Shown here: one piece after another, positions 40,740 to 52,198 of the stretch | How positions within the stretch are numbered: the stretch's first letter is position 1 | Layout of the letters: the number at the start of each line of letters is the position of its first letter | NCBI RefSeq assembly: GCF_020283565.1 | Contig: NC_060063.1 | Coordinates: forward strand, 37,038,635 to 37,102,634 | DNA from: Trifolium pratense | Lineage: Eukaryota; Streptophyta; Magnoliopsida; Fabales; Fabaceae | Length of the DNA stretch: 64,000 bases | Direction: 5' to 3' | The notes under the pieces: generated by a model | Seen by the model: the letters and a program-made list of their open reading frames with translations, nothing else | The model's database searches: none | Told to the model about the DNA's origin: nothing | Translations under genes and position numbers: made by a program

Positions 40740-43700
40740 GCCGCCGTTGAAACTTCCTCCTACTGGAAATTCTCAGATCGATGAAACTTCTTAACAACGT
40801 TGCAATTTAGATCGTCGCCGCCGTTGCAATTTCAGTCTTCTCTGAAACCCAACGAGAAAGAACTAATCCACCGATGCATCCCGTACAAGACAACAAAAGA
40901 TCGTCGTCGCCGCCGCTGCAATCTGTAACCCCCACCATCTGTTTCAGTTTTCTTCTCACACTGCCGTCAGTTATCTAGTTCATTGCCTATCGCCGATTAT
41001 TTTATTCACTCCCGCCGCTGCCGTCGCTGTGGAATAGTTCCCTGTTTCCGTTGGTGTCATCGTGTTCTCCCCTAGGGTATATGCTTCTCTCCCTTGTGGG
41101 TGCTTTGATTTTCAATCGTTTAGGTTATGCCTAATCTGATTGCTTTGATTTTCAATCGTTTAGGTTAGGCCTAATCTGATTGCTTGTGTTACTGGTTATT
41201 ATGACTCTGCTTAATGCTTAGAATTGAGGCTGATTTATTCATCCTTGCTGCACTGATTGAATTTCACTGTTTATGCCTGAGCCTTTGATTGTTTCCATCT
41301 ACACTATTATGTGCTTTTCTCTCTAAGCATGGCTGATGTGTATGATTAATTTCCCTCTGGTATGGATAATATGGTCTGGTCTTATTATAACATGTTTTGT
41401 GTCAATTATGGTGTCTGATCTTGGATGAAGATGAGGAAGGAATTGGTGCCATAACCTGGTTCAATTTGTATATGACAGATACTAAAAATAAGGCTAAATG
41501 AGTGTCATTAGTTGGAATTGCCGGGGATTGGGTAACCCGAGTGCAGTTCTTCATTTGAAATACCTCATCTGTAGATATAAACCGGATGTAATGATATTGT
41601 ATGAGACTTTGGTCAACTCAAATAAAACAACTGATTTGCGTTATGAGTTGAGTTTTGATTCTTGTCTTGCTGTTGATCGTGAAGGAAGAAGAGGGGGAGT
41701 GGCTGTTTTTTGGAATAATCATATAAATTGTAATATCACCAATTATTCTTCCAATCATGTTGATATTGAGGTGGTTGATTCAGGTAAGGGGAATTGGAGA
41801 TTAACAGGTTTTTATGGTTATCCGGAAGGTAGTCGTAGAAGAGACTCTTGGAATTTACTCCGACAACTTTCTCAACGATCTAATTTACCTTGGTGTGTCA
41901 TTGGTGATTTAAATGATATATTGTCTTCAGATGAAAAGAAAGGTAGAGCTGACAGAGCAAATTGGTTGATAAATGGTTTTAGAGAAGCGGTGGGAGATGC
42001 TGGTTTATTTGATTTGTTTATGCATGGTTATCAATTCACTTGGTTTAAAAGCTTGGGAACAAATCGTGCGGTTGAAGAAAAATTGGACAGAGCTTTAGCA
42101 AATGATTCATGGAGTCAAAATTTCCCTAATGCTAGATTGGAGTGCTTGACAGCTACCTCATCTGACCATTATCCATTGTGGCTTGTCTGTGAGCCGATTC
42201 AGCCCACTTCTTATGCACCGAGACATTTTAAATTTGAGATGGCTTGGATGGAAGATCCAGAATTTGCTAACTTTGTTCGCAACAGGTGGAGCACATACAA
42301 CGCAAATGATATTACACATAAGCTCGATGCTTGCGCATCAGACTTGTCACACTGGAGCAAGGATCATTTCCATAATTTGCGTAAGCAAATTGACGCCTAT
42401 CACAAGAAACTGGAGCAGACTCGTGGTCATGTAGATGAGACCAATATCAATTACTTCAATGCTTTAAAAAAAAGATTAAATGTTTTACTTTCTCAGGAGG
42501 ACCGTTTTTGGAAACAAAGAGCCAAAACTTTCTGGTACAAGGATGGAGATTTAAACACCAAATTTTTCCATGCAGCTGCTTCTACAAGAAAGAAGGTGAA
42601 TCGAATTGAAGTCTTGACCGATAATAACAATGTTGAGTGCCGATCTCAGGAAGGCATGGTTGCTATTGCTAGAGAGTATTTTTTAAATCTGTTTCAGAAG
42701 CAAAACAGTGCACGTGATGAAGTTCTTAATGCTATCACACCTTCGATAACAGTTGAGGACAACAACCAACTTTCAGCGCCTTTCATGTTTGAAGAGTTTC
42801 GTGAAGCAATTTTTTCCATGGAAGCCGACAAGTGTCCAGGTCCGGACAGTTTCAATCCGGGTTTTTATCAACAGTTTTGGGATATTTGTGGTCAAGAAGT
42901 CTTTAGTGCTGGTTGTTCTTGGCTTAATTCCGGTGTTTTTCCTCCTAACTTGAATTCTACTAACATCGCTTTAATTCCTAAAGGTGATGTTCAAACCACT
43001 ATGAAGGATTGGAGACCAATTGCTTTGTGTAACGTTCTCTATAAAGTGGTAGCTAAAGTTCTTGCTAACAGATTAAAAGGTGTGCTTAATAAATGTATTT
43101 CTGATAATCAATCTGCTTTTGTTCCTGGAAGATCAATTCTCGATAATGCTATGGCTGCAATTGAATTAGTGCATTATATGAAAGCAAAGACTAGAGGCAA
43201 ACAAGGAGATGTTGCTCTTAAACTTGATATTAGTAAAGCATATGACAGGATAGATTGGGATTATCTCAAAGATGTTATGAAAACTATGGGTTTCTCTCAA
43301 AATTGGATATCTTGGATTATGCTTTGTGTTGAGACAGTTGATTACTCAGTGATCCTCAATGGCAACACAGCTGGACCTATCATCCCGGGCAGAGGCTTAC
43401 GGCAAGGGGACCCTCTGTCCCCCTATCTGTTTATTATTTGTGCCGAAGGTTTGTCGGCACTTATTAGAAAAGCAGAATGCAAAGGTGATATCCACGGGGT
43501 TAAAATTTGCAGAAATGCCCCCATTATTTCACATCTTCTTTTTGCAGATGATTGTTTCCTTTTCCTTCGAGCATCTGACAGTGAAGCTGTAATCATGAAG
43601 AATATTCTCTCTACTTACGAAGCTGCATCAAGCCAAGCAATTAACCTGCAAAAATCTGAAATTTATTGTAGCAGAAATGTCTCTCCGGCCATTCAAAACT

Positions 43701-45604
43701 CTGTCTCTAACATTCTAGGGGTGCAACAAGTTCTTGGTACTGGAAAATACCTCGGATTGCCTTCTATGGTTGGGAGAAGTAGAAAAGCCACTTTCAGGTT
43801 TATTAAAGATCGAATTTGGAAAAAAATAAATTCTTGGAGCAACAGATGTCTCTCTCAAGCAGGCCGAGAAATTATGATTAAATCGGTTCTTCAATCTATA
43901 CCTTCATACATCATGAGTATTTTTTTGATTCCGTCCTCTCTTTGCGACGAAATTGAAAAGATGATGAATTCATTTTGGTGGGGCCATAACAAAGAACAGT
44001 CTAAAGGAATCCATTGGCTATCTTTGGAGCGGTTAGCTATGCACAAAAATGCGGGTGGCTTGGGTTTTAAAAGTATTCAAGCTTTTAATTATGCGATGCT
44101 TGGCAAGCAGGCCTGGAAGTTACAAGCTAATCCGGGTAATTTAATCACTAGATTATTCAAAGCTAAATATTTTCCTAGAAGCGACTTCCTTAGCTAAAGC
44201 ATTGGGCACAACCCAAGTTACGTGTGGCGAAGCATTTGGAGTGCAAAATTTATTGTTCGTGGTGGCTATAAGTGGAGTATTGGAACGGGTTATGATATAT
44301 CGGTTTGGGATAATAGATGGGTGTCTGATGGTTCAGTTTTTACAAGACCCTTGCAACTGGATCCAATGTTAAGCTATTTGAATGTATCTGACTTGTTAAT
44401 GGCAAATGCAAAAAAGTGGAATATGCCACTTATTTGCTCTATTTTTTATAACAGTAGTGCAACAAAAATTTCGCAAACTCCTTTATTAGAGTCGGTTGTT
44501 GAAGATAAATTGATCTGGAGACTTGAGAAAAATGGGCACTACTCTGTTAAGAGTGCATATCGTTACTGCATCAATGAAGCAATTGACACAAACTGGTCTG
44601 CAAATCCCGGGTCAATGGATTAAAATTTGGAGAGCTGAAGTTCCGCCAAAAATTAAGAATTTTATTTGGCGATTATGTCGAAATTGTATTCCGACTCGTG
44701 CTCGCCTTATTCAAAAAGGCGTTAACTGTCCTGATATTTGTGCTCTTTGTGAAAATGAACAGGAAAATAATTTACACATATTCCTCTTGTGTAACAATGC
44801 AAAGGAAATTTGGAAAAGTGTTGGATGGTGGAATACTTTGCAAACTCACTTGCAACATAATAATATTACAGACATTATCTTCTCTGTATTACAGGTTTTC
44901 AATTCAGATCAAGTGTCACTTTTCATGGTTTTGTTATGGAGTATTTGGCAACAAAGAAATGACAAGGTTTGGAGAGACAAGGTTGAACCGTTTCAACATG
45001 TACGTGCACGTGCTATCAACTTGCTTACAGATTGGAAAGGTGCGCAGAATCACAAGAACTTGCACTCCCAACAACGACAACATAATACTGCAATTTGTTG
45101 GTCAAAACCTCCAACTGGTCGGTACAAATGCAATATAGATGCATCATTCTCCAAACAGCAGAACAAAGTTGGAATAGGTATGTGCATCCGAGATGATCAA
45201 GGAAGATTTGTTTTGGCCAAAACAGAATGGCTATCGCCCATTACTGATGTCGATATAGGAGAAGCTCTTGGCTTACTCAGTGCTCTCAATTGGGTCCATG
45301 ACCTGCAGCCGGAAAATGTTGATTTTGAACTTGATTCAAGAAATGTTGTCACTAGTTTCCATAGTAAGCATCCTAACATGTCTGAGCTCGGAGATATTAT
45401 TAAGGATTGCGTACGTGTCTATAACACTTATTTTAGAAACTCTCGTATCGAGTTTATTAGGAGACAAGCCAATGAGGTTGCTCATGCCTTAGCAAGGGTG
45501 GCCACATCTCTAGCTAGTTTCCACTTCTTTATTGATGTACCCATATGTATTTGTAACATAGTTAATAATGAAATGCTATAAGTTTTTTTCCTTCAAAAAA
45601 AAAA
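40740..45604 (+). mobile_element. Full-length L1-like LINE with 14-bp TSD
   Basis: Bounded by AAGATCTTGTTCAA at 40726-40739 and 45605-45618, with an A tail at 45595-45606 that overlaps the duplication. It has a 5' leader of about 760 bp, G+C-rich at its start (GCCGCCGTTG; repeated CGCCGCC blocks), with a 40-bp tandem duplication at 41101-41180 (TTTGATTTTCAATCGTTTAG). One large ORF2 region follows; no ORF1 (gag-like) frame is present between leader and ORF2. Confidence 0.88.
41498..45581 (+). pseudogene. LINE ORF2 (endonuclease-RT-RNase H), two lesions
   Basis: Part 1 (41498-44197, 899 codons): AP endonuclease (VISWNCRGLGNPSAV, GDLNDILSSDEKKG, TSSDHYPLWL) and reverse transcriptase (LVHYMKAKTRGKQGDVALKL, LRQGDPLSPYLFIICAEGL, catalytic FADDCFLF, then KYLGLPSMVGRSRKATF). 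TAA at 44195 interrupts the frame, which continues unchanged (GHNPSYVWRSIWSAK) to 44623. A frameshift near 44600 then moves to the frame of 44610-45581: zinc-binding region (VPPKIKNFIWRLC, then CALCENEQENNLHIFLLC) and RNase H (YKCNIDASFSKQQNKVGIG, ANEVAHALARVA). The two small lesions make this copy inactive unless it is trans-complemented. Confidence 0.88.
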
Positions 45605-45674
45605 AAGATCTTGTTCAATTTATTTTGATGAATATTTTCAAAATATTAAATTTTTACTAATATAGAATGACAAA

Positions 45675-45847
45675 TGCTAAATAGTGCCCCCGGGGCACTC
45701 TTTAAGCCCTTAAATAGTAAGTTTTTTATAGAATTTTTATGGAAATACGTAAAGTCAACGCATTGGAAATTGGAGTGTTTAATTTTTTGAATAAAAAGTT
45801 TCTTTTAATGGAATGCTTAAAGAGTGCCCCGGGGGCACTCGTTAGCA
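45675..45847. mobile_element. Small MITE with 32-bp TIRs
   Basis: Ends TGCTAAATAGTGCCCCCGG and, inward from the right, TGCTAACGAGTGCCCCCGG; both continue GGCACTCTTTAAG. It is 173 bp long. CCCCCGGGG-containing ends of this type are common in legume genomes. No clear target duplication was seen. Confidence 0.75.
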
Positions 45848-46379
45848 AGACCCATATAGAATTAGTAATTATTTTCTCTCTCATTGTAAATAGTTTTAGT
45901 GGTGATTGACATTAATACCACCAACTCCCGCAACTACACGATAAAAAGGGGCCGGGAAACAACTGACTACAAACCAGGCGCACCGGTTGGCCAAATACTA
46001 AAAAATAATTGCACTACTAAATTACGGTTCATCTTCTCTTCTCTTCTCTTCATTTTGGTTGATCTTTTCCTTCGTTATGTGAGTGTCGATCTTTTCAGTG
46101 CCAAGGTAATCGCATCATCTTCTCTTCTCTTCGTTTCCGCATCCGAATGAAAGTTTAAATCAATAGGGTTTCAGTATTCATAGAATTGCTTTGCCATGTA
46201 AATTTGCAGGGAATCGAAATTAATCAAAATCCCTATTTCCTACAACACAACTCAAGTGTTTGAGTTTATAATTAGATTAATTAACTTGTTTATTGCATGC
46301 GCCTTTGTTTGATTCCTCTCAACTCACACCTAGCTAGTAGTAGTAGTACTGTTAGTTGAAGTAATCATGAGTGTGAGTG

Positions 46380-46460
46380 TCTGTTTGGTAAGTCCAATAA
46401 GCCAACTTATAGCTTATTGGACTAGCTTATAAGTTTGTTTGATAAAAATGACAAGTGTTT
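46380..46460. repeat. MITE-like block before F-box copy 2
   Basis: GTCCAATAAGCCAACTTATA, then AGCTTATTGGACTAGCTTAT forms an inverted pair. It sits just upstream of the point (about 46454) where the sequence becomes equivalent to 35309 of copy 1. Confidence 0.45.
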
Positions 46461-46567
46461 GAGTTTATAACCTACAGCTTTTAACATTTTTATCATTTTT
46501 TATTTACGCTATTTCAAGACGCTATTTCTTATTATTATTTATTATTTTGAGCAGATAGGCATAGATC

Positions 46568-48243
46568 ATGGCTGGTAAAATCTCATCAACAGATGTGCAT
46601 CACATCCAAGGACATAATGTGGATGATATGATTAGCGACTTACCCGAGGGCGTTCTTCTTCATATTCTTTCTTTACTCCCTACCAAAGATGTTGTAAGAA
46701 CTTCCGTATTAGCAACAAAATGGAGACACTTGTGGACCTACTTATCCGTCTTTGATTTTAAAATTCCATATCCTCTATATAATAAGTCAAAAGACCAAAA
46801 TCAGAATTCAGTAAATTGTCTCTTGGATCTAGTTGGAAGACTACTGCGAAAATCTAATTGTGTAGAAAGGCTCTCCATTGACATATTTGAAATTACTGTT
46901 GATGGAGATAAAGTTAGTTCTTTAATATCTTCTGCTTCGAAGCACAAACTACAATATCTTAAACTTTCACTAGGTGTTCCAAATGATAAGTTTGCGTTAC
47001 CCCATTGTTTCTCGGCATTTGAGTCATTGAATGAACTTTGTTTAGGACTCAAGTTCACTCTTTGTATTCCTAGTGATATTTGTTTCCCTAGTCTGAAGAA
47101 ATTAGTAGTTTCAGATGTTACATTTGCAAATGAGGAGTCGGTTCAACAACTTTTCTCTGGGTGCCCTGTCTTACAAGAGTTGACCTTGTACAATTGTTAT
47201 TGGGAGAATATAGAGCAGATCAGTGTTGCAATTTCCACATTAAGGAAGTTGACTATCTATTTTGACCTTTGTTGTGTAGATGATGAGGATGATTATATGA
47301 CAGTCATGATTGATGCTGTGAATCTTTTATCTTTAAGTTGCACATGCCATGCAGCAATACGATTTATCCCTGTTAACTTGACCTCCATAGTTGATGCCCA
47401 TGTTCACCTTGAGGATGACAGTCAACTTGTACCTGTACTATATGTTGCTCATTGTATATTTGAGCTATTGAGTGGACTTAATAATGTCAAATCTCTCGAT
47501 ATAACAAATGATACTCTTGAGGTATGTTTGAGTATTTTTTCATCATCTTCATTTTTGTATATATTGCATTGGCTAATGCCTATTTTGAATGACTGAATGT
47601 TACCTTTAGTTATCGTTGTATATTTTCTCTCTATCACAATACTGAATGTTGTTTTGTTTCATTTACTAGTGTCTTATTGACCGTACAGAGGTTGACCTCA
47701 ATCTCCTTCCCACATTTCACAATTTAACACATCTTTATGTGTATAATTTTACTGACGAGTCTACTGCTACTAGTGGAGTATTACCTGATATTCTCCGAAA
47801 GACTCCTAAACTGGAAGTTCTTTATATTCCTACTGTGGTACATTTTACATTCTGAATCAGTGCTTTTATTTGTCATGTTTCAATGCTTACAATAATATTA
47901 TTTCTGAAATTTAATATGTTTCGTGATTCTTATTTAGGTACGTGAATACTTGGATGGTGAAGATTCGTTATTGAACTCATTGCCTTGCTGCTTAAAATCC
48001 TCTCTCAAACGATTACACATTTTATATTTTTTTGGAGATGAAGATGAAATCGAGTTTGTTATGCTTTTCTTAAAAAATGCCTCATTTTTTAGGGAGATCC
48101 AGTTAGCTAATGTGGAGAAGGTGGCTGATATCCAGGACCAGTTGCAATCTGTAGGCCTGGGAACCTACGTTGAGGCCTGCTGTGGCCTTGGCCACAGTAG
48201 AATTATCATTTTTAATAGGTATATATACACATATTTTTGTTAA
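46568..48243 (+). CDS. F-box/LRR/FBD-type protein, copy 2 (altered 3' end)
   Basis: Exons 46568-47521, 47670-47837 and 47938-48243 (GT-AG as in copy 1). Nearly identical to copy 1 through F-box (MISDLPEGVLLHILSLLPT) and LRR. Differences: loss of two residues after LSLGVP, and loss of the FCVRSLL stretch in the last exon. After LQSVGLGT (about 48160) the frame runs into an inserted hAT-like element and ends in YVEACCGLGHSRIIIF... at TAA 48241-48243, so about 28 C-terminal residues are transposon-derived and the CVIKFL tail is lost. The protein may still bind ASK1 and its target, but the end is abnormal. Transcripts might alternatively splice over the insertion to the exon at 48852. Confidence 0.75.
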
Positions 48244-48655
48244 CTGTTTTGTTATATTTACATCTCACCGTTACTGTTAATCACAACATTCCATGTGTCT
48301 CGGTGGTAATATGGCTTGGTTTATGATTGAAGTATCCCGTGTTCAAATTTCGCAGGCTGCAATTTTTACTTTTAATTGAATTTTTTTCAAAAAAAATTGC
48401 TAAGTTGTCACCACAAACAATAATAATAAATCAAGAATAATAGTTGTGGTCAATTTTTTTTTTTTAAAAATGAATGGTCAATACATACATAATATTAGAA
48501 AAATCAATTTTCTTAAACATGTAAATGGATGATAGACGATTTTCATCGTAAATGTACCGCATTAAACAATATTATTTCTTATTTTCAATATAATTTAGTG
48601 TAGGATTTTTATGATATTTGGCCACACCATTATTAAATGTCTAGATCCGCCCCTG
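48160..48655. mobile_element. hAT-like insertion in the last exon of F-box copy 2
   Basis: Subterminal TGTGGCCTTGGCCACAG and the right end TAGATCCGCCCCTG match the family of 38602-39323; the left end (ACCTACGTTGAGGCC) is decayed. Copy 1 has continuous exon sequence at this point (CGTGTCATC-like TGTGTCATC follows on the right). The interior contains a B-box-like GTGTTCAAATTTC at 48340-48352. Confidence 0.65.
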
Positions 48656-48851
48656 CTCGTGTCATCAAAATTTTGCAAGTCTTCTTTCTTTTCTTTTCTC
48701 TCATTATTTTTTTCTCTCTTGTATGGACTATGTTTTTCTTATAAGTTTTCAAAAAATAATCTCCAAATTAAACTATGACCTTGTCATGAATAGGAACTTA
48801 GCAATGATTTTTTTAGTCTTAATTTTTATATATTTGTTTTCACTGTTTCAG

Positions 48852-50301
48852 TCCCAGCGACTATGAATCCCCTGATGATGAATCTGATGAGGACGAAGTG
48901 AGTAAAATACTTGCCGTAATTGGCCAAAAATAGTGAACACTTCCTAGTTATTAGTGGCTGTTTCATTGTTAGGTAGAAAGCTTAGAATGCCTTCTTCTAA
49001 TTTTCTTTGTTGTTTTCAGGGTGCAAATTCCGGGGTGTTTCCTGGTGCAGGTAAGAATGGACATGCTCTGACTGATTAATTCCTTTTTTCTCTCATTATC
49101 TTCATCCTACCCTTATTGTCAGTTATTTTTATAAAAGACTTGTGTTATAGATTTTGCTGATTCTAAAATATGACAAATTCAACTTTCTGAACTCAGTGAC
49201 TCTTTGAAAAACTTGAAGCATCAATTTTGAAGATCTCTTTAAAGATCAAGTTGTGAAAAATCAGTAGTTGTGCTTTACTTCTCAGTGGTTTAGAGTGTAG
49301 ACTTTTTCTGTCTTCTGTGATTTTCTGCTACTTATTTAATCATTTGTTTCCTCATTAAGAACATCTGTTGTATCTTTTTGTAGTAGTTGCAGCAAAAAAA
49401 CTATCACGAATGCTACATTTCTTATGAATTTATGTTGGAAAACAAAACCGAAACAAGTTTGCTTAAGTAATTTTTAGAATAATTTTTTTAAGGTTTTGGT
49501 AAATTACTCTTTAATTCCATATACCGCGTTAAACTTCAGGATTTCACCAATATATATTTTTCAGGATTTATGCAGGAGTCTTCTTCTGCTGGTTCTGCCG
49601 CTAGTCCAAATCGATTTGAACAACCTGATACTGTAGAGATGTGGCAACTTTTGAATAGTGAACAACGCAAACAAATAGTGCAGGAAGAGTTCCAACAAGC
49701 ATTTGAGGAGATTATCGAGAGTAGATGGATGGATGAGATGCTCCATCATTACATGTTAATGCTGTCTCCCTTTCTACCTCATTACGACAAACTGCAGATA
49801 CCGCGTATGCAAGAGTCTTCTTCGGCTGTTTCTGTTTCTTCCGCCAATACGGGTCAATCTCAACAGCCTGATATCGAAGAGATGCGGCGACCTTGGAAGA
49901 TTGTGCCGGAATATGTGCAACAAGAGGTTCGGGAGATTATAGAGAGTAAAGTACGTAAGATGGTACGTAAGATGGTGGATGAGGTACTACACCAAACAAT
50001 GTTGATGCCACCAGCGGCAGATGCTGCCTCCCTGTCCACCTCATTATTATCATCTGCAGATGTTGCTTCCGTTTCCACCTCATTATTACCAACAGAAGTA
50101 CTCGCAGCCTCCTCCGTACCAGCATCAATTACCTCCTTACCCTCACCAGTATCAGTATCCACCCCCGTATCCGCAAGCTCACTACTACCACCGGTACTCG
50201 CGGCCTCCTCCGTACCAGTATCATCTACCTCCTTACCCTCATCAATATCAGTATCCACCCCAGTATCTGCAACAAACAGTACTACCAGCCAGAGATGACT
50301 G
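48852..50301 (+). CDS. Repeat-module hypothetical protein, copy 1 (3 exons visible)
   Basis: I do not recognise this family. Exons 48852-48897, 49020-49050 and 49565-50301 join in phase to read PSDYESPDDESDEDE, GANSGVFPGAG, FMQESSSAGSAAS; the splice sites are GT-AG. The start codon lies further 5' or at an unresolved exon; the ATG at 49570 is an alternative start (242 residues). The large exon has two tandem modules of about 80 codons, each MQESSSA.S..., then an (E/D)(I/V)EEM.. helix and a QQA/EVREIIES helix. Its end is Ser/Ala/Val-rich. The F-box gene immediately upstream could be its 5' half, but no clean donor connects them, so a separate gene is equally possible. Confidence 0.5.
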
Positions 50302-51615
50302 AGTATCAAGGATGAATATCTCCTTGGAGGACAAGTTGTGAAAAGCCAGAATCTGTCTCAGTGGCATAGAGTGTAAACTTTTGTCTTCAATGATTTTCTG
50401 GGATTTATTTACTCTTATGTTTACTTCTTTGTTATGTATCATGGCGGATTGAAAAATGTTTGTTAGATCTAATAACATTTGCCCATATCTCTATTTCCAT
50501 CAAGTTATAGTGTTATTATTATGCAAGTATGGCAAAATACATAAAGAGGATGTTGCCAGATTATCTCAAAGAAAGATCCAATGTTACAATGCTTCTGATA
50601 AGCTCAATTATTCAGAAGCACCAAATCAGTCTATGCCCTTTTACCCTACTATTTTAGTCTAGGGTTAAACTCAATATAAACCATAGCCAAAACTCAATTA
50701 TGCATACACTACCACTGAGTGTAACACAAACCTGAAAGCTTTCACCTTCGTTTTTATTTCATTCCTTTCTTTTCTGTTTTCATTTTAATTCATTTCTCCT
50801 CTATTTTGTTTTAGTTTTCATTATTCTATGCTACTCTTTCGTTTCCCGTTATCAAGTTCAAATTGTTTTCTCATGTTTCATAGTTTCTAAAGTTTTGATT
50901 GCGCGCTCTGCTTCATTTAGGAAGTTTAAAAGAATTTAGTTTATTCAAGTTTTTCCATTATAAGATGTTTAGTTTTTGTTATTTTCGGAGTTCTTTCTTT
51001 ACCTTATTGAAACTTATCTCAATAAATCTAGTTTGAATGCTAATTATATTTTATTTTTTACTTTATTTGAAGTTTATCAATGCTCTATAATTTGAGTAGG
51101 CAAACAATTAAAATATTAATTTATTTTTAATTGTATTTTCAAACGAAGTGATCAACCGAACTGAACCAAATAAAAGTAAACTAAATCATATTGTTTGATT
51201 TGGTTCTACTTTTGAAAGACACCGAAAACTAAACCAAACTGAAGTAGATTTAATTGGTTCAAATATTGTTTTTATTAAAAAACGATCCAAACGGAATCGT
51301 TACACTCCTAGTCTTGCTAATGAGTGTCCTTAAAACATTATCGAGGAATCTATAAAAAAAAATAGACAAAGTGCTAAACACCACCTAAAACTCACTCACA
51401 ACTATAAAATTTCTGGATCAAGTCGAGGCAAAGGTGTCAAAACCTAACAATATTATATTGTGAGTTGATTTAAGCCTTACAAATCTCCTTATTAAATTAT
51501 TTTTATTTATGTTTTTTACGTATTAATAAATAATAAATTTATAAAGTAAAATAGATATAAATTTCTACGACCAACAATAACAGTGTAAAACACTTTTACA
51601 CTTACATCTAATCAA
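50302..51615. repeat. Duplicated spacer, copy 2
   Basis: No gene supported. 50302-50640 is the 3' flank of the module gene, repeated at about 52889-53200. 50725-51615 matches 37731-38593. At 51616-51630 lies the intact equivalent of the hAT and LINE insertion sites of the first copy. Confidence 0.7.
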
Positions 51616-51697
51616 ATGATGCCACATTATTACCATTTTTACAAGTTAGTTTTGAAATATCTACATAAATATTTACGAAATAATATTAACTATTGTG

Positions 51698-51824
51698 CTT
51701 ACTTTGGTTGGTCTGACAGTATTGACTTGGGACCTGAAAGTGTGTTCCTCCTTGAGATCTCATGTTTGATGTTCGATTCTCTTTTGTGCCAATTTGGGTG
51801 AACTAATTTTGCTTCTAAAAAAAA
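51698..51824 (+). mobile_element. tRNA-derived SINE (family A), 10-bp TSD
   Basis: Starts CTTACTTTGGTTGGTCTGAC, carries a B-box-like GATGTTCGATTCTC, and ends GCCAATTTGGGTGAAC, a T-rich block and an A tail. Perfect duplications AACTATTGTG lie at 51688-51697 and 51825-51834. Same family as 4872-5003 (opposite strand). Confidence 0.8.
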
Positions 51825-52198
51825 AACTATTGTGTTTTTTTTTATTAAAGAAGGGCCGAAATTAAACTATGACCTTTTCATGACTATGAACCTAATTTAG
51901 TTCCTTCAGATTCGATTATTGGTTAAGCTACAAGGTGTTTGGAACAAGTTTCATGGGAATAAGAACAGTGTTAAATTTAAACTTTTTTTTCAATTTAACT
52001 TAGGAATGATTTGTTTAGTCTTAATTTTCTATATTTGTCTTCACTGTTTAATGAATCCCCTGACGATGAATCTGATGAGGACGAAGTGAGTAAAATACTT
52101 TCCACTAATTGGCCAAAAATAGTGAACACTTCCTAGTTATTAGTGGCTGTTTCATTGTTAGGTGGAAATGGAAAGCTTAGAATGCCTTCGTCTAATTT

